A DNA stretch of 64,000 nt from Vogesella mureinivorans. Lineage in GTDB: Bacteria > Pseudomonadota > Gammaproteobacteria > Burkholderiales > Chromobacteriaceae. The stretch is taken from contig NZ_VMTV02000291.1 in NCBI RefSeq assembly GCF_007644035.1, forward strand, positions 124,001 to 188,000, in the 5' to 3' direction. Numbering within the stretch: position 1 is the first letter of the stretch; the number at the start of each line of letters is the position of its first letter. A program made the translations under genes and the position numbers. Below are positions 60,320 to 64,000 of the stretch, one piece after another. Below the pieces are notes generated by a model. The model was not told where the DNA came from, did no database searches, and was given only the letters and a program-made list of their open reading frames with translations.

Positions 60320-60356
60320 AAAGTTTTTCTCTGATACGCCTTACAAAGAAAGCCCC

Positions 60357-61652
60357 ATGAGCTGCAAAGCCCTTCTGCTGTCCGCCATCGCCTCCGGCCA
60401 GGGCAAAACCACCGTCACCGCCGCCCTGGCCCGCCGCCTGGTGCGCGACGGCTACCGCGTGCGCGTGTTCAAAACCGGGCCGGACTTCATCGACCCGCTG
60501 CTGCTGGCCGCCGCCAGCGGTGGCACGGTAGACGTGCTGGACCTGTGGATGTGCACCGAAAGCCAGTGCCGCAGCCTGCTGGCACAAGCCGCCGCCGAAG
60601 CCGACTACGTGCTGATAGAAGGCGTGATGGGCCTGTACGACGGCCAGCCTTCCAGCGCCGACCTGGCAAAACAATTTGGCGTGCCGGTACTGGCCGTGCT
60701 GGACTGCAGCGCCATGGTGGGCACCGCGCTGGCCATTGCCCGCGGCCTGCGCGACCACGGCCAGCTGCCGTGGGCCGGCCTGCTGGCCAACCGCGTCGCC
60801 AGCCAGGGCCACGCCGACATGATTCGCGCCTGCGGCACACCAGACTTGCCAGTAGTGGGCTGCCTGCCACGCCAGGCCGAATCGCTACCGGAGCGCCACC
60901 TCGGCCTGCACCTGCCTAGCGACCTGCCAGACCTGGCCGCCAGGCTGGACGCGCTGGCCGACGCGCTGCAGCTGGACCACGCCGTGCTGGCCGCCCTGCC
61001 AGACTTTGCGCCAGACGCCGCGCCTGCGGCAGCGCTGCCGCCGCTGCTGGCCGGTAAAACCATCGCCGTGGCGCACGATGCGGCCTTTGCCTTTGTCTAT
61101 GCGGCCAACCTGCGCACGCTGCAGGGCATGGGCGCGCGCATCGCCACCTTCTCGCCGCTGGCTAACGACCCCATTCCGGCCGACGCCGACGCGCTGTGGC
61201 TGCCCGGCGGCTACCCCGAGCTGCACGGCGCCACGCTGGCGGGCAACGCGCGCTGGCTGGCCAGCGTGCAAGCCTTTGCCGCCGCCGGCAAACCGGTATG
61301 GGCAGAATGCGGCGGCATGATGGCGCTGACCGAACAGCTGCACGACACCCAGGGCCAGGCGCACCGCATGGCGGGCATCCTGCCGGGTAGCGTCAGCATG
61401 ACCGCCAAGCTGGCCGGGCTGGGCAGCCAGGGTTGGCCGCACCCCGCCGGCGAGCTGCGCGGCCACACCTTTCATTACTCGCAGTTCACCACCCCGCTGC
61501 CTGCCGCCGCCACCTGCCAGCGCAAAGCCGGCGGCAGCCCGGGCGAGGTGGTGTACCGCCACGGCAGCGTGCAGGCCAGCTACTTTCACGCCTACTTTGC
61601 CAGCCAGCCCGCCGCCGCCGCTGCGCTGTTCCTGCCGGGGGCAACATGCTAG
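60357..61652 (+). CDS. cobB: Cobyrinic acid a,c-diamide synthase (CobB/CbiA)
   Basis: 431 residues. Amidates the a and c carboxylates of cobyrinate using glutamine and ATP. N-terminal P-loop ASGQGKTTVT, the middle LIEGVMGLYDG, and the C-terminal glutaminase with AECGGMMALTE (Cys nucleophile). It overlaps cbiB by 7 bases. Repeat copies at 61100 and 61432 lie inside. Confidence 0.93.
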   Translation: MSCKALLLSAIASGQGKTTVTAALARRLVRDGYRVRVFKTGPDFIDPLLLAAASGGTVDVLDLWMCTESQCRSLLAQAAAEADYVLIEGVMGLYDGQPSSADLAKQFGVPVLAVLDCSAMVGTALAIARGLRDHGQLPWAGLLANRVASQGHADMIRACGTPDLPVVGCLPRQAESLPERHLGLHLPSDLPDLAARLDALADALQLDHAVLAALPDFAPDAAPAAALPPLLAGKTIAVAHDAAFAFVYAANLRTLQGMGARIATFSPLANDPIPADADALWLPGGYPELHGATLAGNARWLASVQAFAAAGKPVWAECGGMMALTEQLHDTQGQAHRMAGILPGSVSMTAKLAGLGSQGWPHPAGELRGHTFHYSQFTTPLPAAATCQRKAGGSPGEVVYRHGSVQASYFHAYFASQPAAAAALFLPGATC

Positions 61653-62545
61653 GCACCAGCCTGCTGCTGGCCGCCGGCCTGCTGGCCGACCGCCTGCTGG
61701 GCGAGCCCACACGCTACCACCCGCTGGTGGGCTTTGGCCATGCGGCCAACCTGCTAGAAAAACGCCTGAACGTTGGCCGCAGCCGCCTGCTGCGCGGCGC
61801 TTTTGCCTGGGCGCTGCTGGTGCTACCGCTGCCGCTACTGCTGGCCTGGCTAATGGCGCAGCTGCCCACACTGGCCGCCACCGTGCTGAGCGTGGCGGTG
61901 CTGTACTTTACGCTGGGCCGCCAGAGCCTGATCGACCACACCCGCCCCATTGCCGACGCGCTGCTGCAGGGCAAGCTGGCCGAGGCGCGGGCGCTGACCG
62001 CGCGCATTGTCAGCCGTGACCTGAGCCAGGCCGACGACAGCGCCATCACCCGCGCCGCTACCGAGTCGCTACTGGAAAACGGCCACGACGCCGTATTCGG
62101 CGCGCTGTTCTGGTTTGCCGTGGGCGGCGCACCAGCAGCGCTGGCCTACCGCCTGGCCAACACGCTGGACGCCATGTGGGGCTACCGTAACGACCGCTTC
62201 GAGCGCTTTGGCAAAACCGCCGCCCGCGCCGACGACGTGCTGGGCTACGTGCCCTCGCGCCTCACCGCGCTGGCCTACGCCTTGGCCGGCAATACGCGGC
62301 TGGCGCTGGCCAGCTGGCGCCGCCAGGCCCCGCTGTGGGATAGCCCCAACGCCGGGCCGGTGATGGCCGCCGGTGCTGGCGCGCTGGGCGTACAGCTGGG
62401 CGGCGCCGCCGTCTACCACGGCCAGCTGGAAGCGCGGCCCGCGCTAGGCGCAGGCCCGGCCCCGCGCGCTGGCGACATCCGCCGCGCCGCGCAGCTGATG
62501 GACCGCGCCATCGTGCTGTGGCTGCTATTGGCGCTGCCGCTATGA
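61646..62545 (+). CDS. cbiB: Adenosylcobinamide-phosphate synthase CbiB
   Basis: 299 residues, membrane protein that attaches aminopropanol-type side chain to cobyric acid. LLADRLLGEPTRYHPLVGFGH and the RDLSQADDSAITRAATESLLENGHDAVFGALFWF block are diagnostic. It overlaps cobB and precedes an acetyltransferase. Repeat copies at 61741 and 61772 lie inside. Confidence 0.92.
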   Translation: MLGTSLLLAAGLLADRLLGEPTRYHPLVGFGHAANLLEKRLNVGRSRLLRGAFAWALLVLPLPLLLAWLMAQLPTLAATVLSVAVLYFTLGRQSLIDHTRPIADALLQGKLAEARALTARIVSRDLSQADDSAITRAATESLLENGHDAVFGALFWFAVGGAPAALAYRLANTLDAMWGYRNDRFERFGKTAARADDVLGYVPSRLTALAYALAGNTRLALASWRRQAPLWDSPNAGPVMAAGAGALGVQLGGAAVYHGQLEARPALGAGPAPRAGDIRRAAQLMDRAIVLWLLLALPL

Positions 62546-63018
62546 ATGACACCTTGACACTGCGCGTGGCGCAAGCACACGAATTTGCCGCCCTGCGCGC
62601 ACTGTTGCACGCCGCTGTGCACCAGCTGGCGTACCGTCATTACAATGCAGCGCAATGCGCAGCATGGGCACCTGCGCAGTACGATGCCGAGGCTTGGCAG
62701 CAACGGCTGGCGGCCAACCCGCCGTGGGTAGCCTGCGTCGGCGACACCCTCGCCGGCTTCATCGACCTGCACCCGGACGGGCTGATCGACCTGTGTTTCG
62801 TCCACCCGCAGTTTGCCGGGCGCGGCGTTGGCAGCGGCTTGCTACAGCATGTGCTGACACAGGCCGCCGCCAGGGCGCTGCCGCGCTTGCACGCCGACGT
62901 CAGCCTCTGCGCCGAAGCGCTGTTTACCCGCCACGGCTTTGTGGTAACGCAACGGCAAAGCGTGAGCCTGCGCGGGCAAACCTTCGCCAACGCCCGCATG
63001 GAAAGGCCCATCCCATGA
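62542..63018 (+). CDS. GNAT acetyltransferase within the cobalamin operon
   Basis: 158 residues. The acetyl-CoA loop reads FAGRGVGSGLLQHVL; the N-terminal part is LRVAQAHEFAALRALLH. The target is unknown. It overlaps cbiB (ATGA) and cobD (ATGA), so it is part of the B12 transcript, which is unusual for this pathway. Confidence 0.85.
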   Translation: MNDTLTLRVAQAHEFAALRALLHAAVHQLAYRHYNAAQCAAWAPAQYDAEAWQQRLAANPPWVACVGDTLAGFIDLHPDGLIDLCFVHPQFAGRGVGSGLLQHVLTQAAARALPRLHADVSLCAEALFTRHGFVVTQRQSVSLRGQTFANARMERPIP

Positions 63019-64000
63019 GCGCCCTGCGCCCCGTCCACGGTGGCAACCTGCTGCAAGCCGTGGCCCGCTTTGGCGGCACGCCCGAGCAATGGCTGGATTT
63101 GTCCGCCGCGCTGAACCCGCAGCCCTACCCGGCCGCAGCCACCGACCCCGCGCTGTGGTACACACTGCCGCAGCCGGACGCCGCCCTGCACGCCGCCGCC
63201 TGCGCCTACTACGGTGCGGCCAAGCTGTTGCCGGTAGCGGGTAGCCAGGCCGCCATCCAGGCGCTGCCACGGCTGCGTGCGCCCGGTAGCGTGGCGGTGG
63301 CGCACCCCAGCTACGCCGAGCACGGCTGGCGCTGGGCCCGCGCCGGCCACCAGGTAGCCCGCTACCCGCACGCCGATCTGGCGGCGCAAGCGGGCCAGGT
63401 GGACGTGCTGATCCTGTGCAACCCCGACAACCCCAGCGGCCAACGTTGGCCGCAACACGCTGTGCTGGCCATGGCGGCGGCGCAGGCGGCACGTGGCGGC
63501 TGGCTGGTGGTGGACGAGGCGTTTGCCGATGTGACGCCCGAGCTGTCCGTGACCACACACGCGGCCACGCAGCCCGGCCTGGTGGTGCTGCGCAGCCCCG
63601 GCAAGTTCTTTGGCCTGGCTGGTTTGCGGCTTGGCTTTGTCGCTGCCGCAGGCGACATCCTGCAGGCGCTGGACGACGAGCTGGGGCCGTGGACCATCCC
63701 CGCGCCGGTGGCGCGCATCGCTAGCGCCGCGCTGGCCGACACCGCCTGGCAAGCCGCCGCACAGCAGCAGTTGGCCGCTGGCCACACCCGCCTGACCGCG
63801 CTGCTGCAGGCGCACGGCCTGCCGGCTGATGGCTGCCACTTGTTTGCCGGTGGCGCCACCACACACGCCGACGCCTTGCAACAACACCTGGCGCGGCACC
63901 ACATCTGGTGCCGCCTGTTTACCGACCCGCAGCCCCGCTTCCGTCTGGGGCTGCCCGCCAGCGAGGCGCACTGGCAGCGCCTAGCCGCCGCGCTGGCCAG
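63015..64000 (+). CDS. cobD: L-threonine-phosphate decarboxylase CobD/CobC (3' truncated by window)
   Basis: 328 residues visible, open to the window end. PLP-dependent class I/II aminotransferase fold: HGGNLLQAVARFGG, LDLSAALNP, ILCNPDNPSG, VVDEAF and the PLP lysine in SPGKFFGLAGLRLGF. It makes (R)-1-amino-2-propanol phosphate for the B12 nucleotide loop. A perfect 18-base palindrome made of two repeats lies at 63436-63453. Confidence 0.93.
   Translation, partial: MSALRPVHGGNLLQAVARFGGTPEQWLDLSAALNPQPYPAAATDPALWYTLPQPDAALHAAACAYYGAAKLLPVAGSQAAIQALPRLRAPGSVAVAHPSYAEHGWRWARAGHQVARYPHADLAAQAGQVDVLILCNPDNPSGQRWPQHAVLAMAAAQAARGGWLVVDEAFADVTPELSVTTHAATQPGLVVLRSPGKFFGLAGLRLGFVAAAGDILQALDDELGPWTIPAPVARIASAALADTAWQAAAQQQLAAGHTRLTALLQAHGLPADGCHLFAGGATTHADALQQHLARHHIWCRLFTDPQPRFRLGLPASEAHWQRLAAALA
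63436..63453. repeat. Head-to-head DUS-like palindrome inside cobD
   Basis: GCGGCCAACGTTGGCCGC, a perfect 18-base palindrome made of two inverted copies of the 9-base core with no spacer, in coding sequence (Ser-Gly-Gln-Arg-Trp-Pro-Gln frame). Confidence 0.75.

Noticed and set aside
1-64000. CRISPR arrays, insertion sequences, prophage or integrase genes
   Set aside because: I looked for regularly spaced repeats, transposase or integrase motifs and tRNA-flanked att duplications and saw none.

Overview
This window looks like chromosome of a high-GC (roughly 64-65 %) betaproteobacterium, most likely order Neisseriales, family Chromobacteriaceae (Vogesella/Chromobacterium-like). The protein set and the dapF-DUF484 and moaE-moaD-mobB arrangements fit that placement, but it is inference from gene content, not a database match. 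The window is ordinary core genome mixed with small accessory loci. I saw no insertion sequence, prophage, plasmid module or CRISPR array.

Layout: 1-8.3 kb holds the end of an aldehyde dehydrogenase gene, molybdenum-cofactor genes (moaA, mobA), a YegP-like protein, an exported short-chain dehydrogenase downstream of an outer-membrane barrel gene, a pseudouridine synthase, a UPF0149 protein and a methyltransferase. 8.3-13 kb has a periplasmic binding protein, an orphan UmuD-like S24 peptidase, a broken acetyltransferase and a sugar permease. 13.2-20.4 kb is an accessory unit: a LysR regulator divergent from eight tightly packed genes, namely a double carboxymuconolactone-decarboxylase-like protein, two SDR/unknown proteins, an exporter, an AfsA-like hotdog protein, an unknown, a tautomerase and a HAD phosphatase. 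It could make a butyrolactone/butenolide-type small molecule. 20.4-25.7 kb holds a diguanylate cyclase, moaE-moaD-mobB, the fluoride channel crcB, and fatty-acid-type genes next to a TetR gene. 25.7-48.2 kb is mainly housekeeping: dapF, a divergent DAHP synthase, pheA, serC, gyrA, an amino-acid ABC transporter, tRNA-Thr, an Atm1-type ABC exporter, apaG, rpe, gph and trpE. 48.2-57.2 kb holds a GGDEF-EAL protein coupled to a binding lipoprotein, an orphan CARF nuclease (Card1/Can2-like), a TetR gene with two clear operators, tag, and a PepSY membrane protein. 57.4-64 kb is a cobalamin-riboswitch-controlled B12 uptake/synthesis operon that runs off the window end.

The most striking signal cuts across all of this. 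The 10-mer TGCGGCCAAC (often extended to TGCGGCCAACCTT) occurs 41 times by hand count on the two strands, and its 9-base core GCGGCCAAC 66 times, where about 0.3 and 1.5 copies would be expected from composition. It occurs in different reading frames and both orientations inside genes, is enriched in intergenic DNA, overlaps a stop codon, and forms inverted pairs that act as terminator stems. This is how the DNA uptake sequences (DUS) of Neisseria behave, but the sequence is unrelated to the Neisseria DUS. I propose it is a DUS dialect of this lineage.
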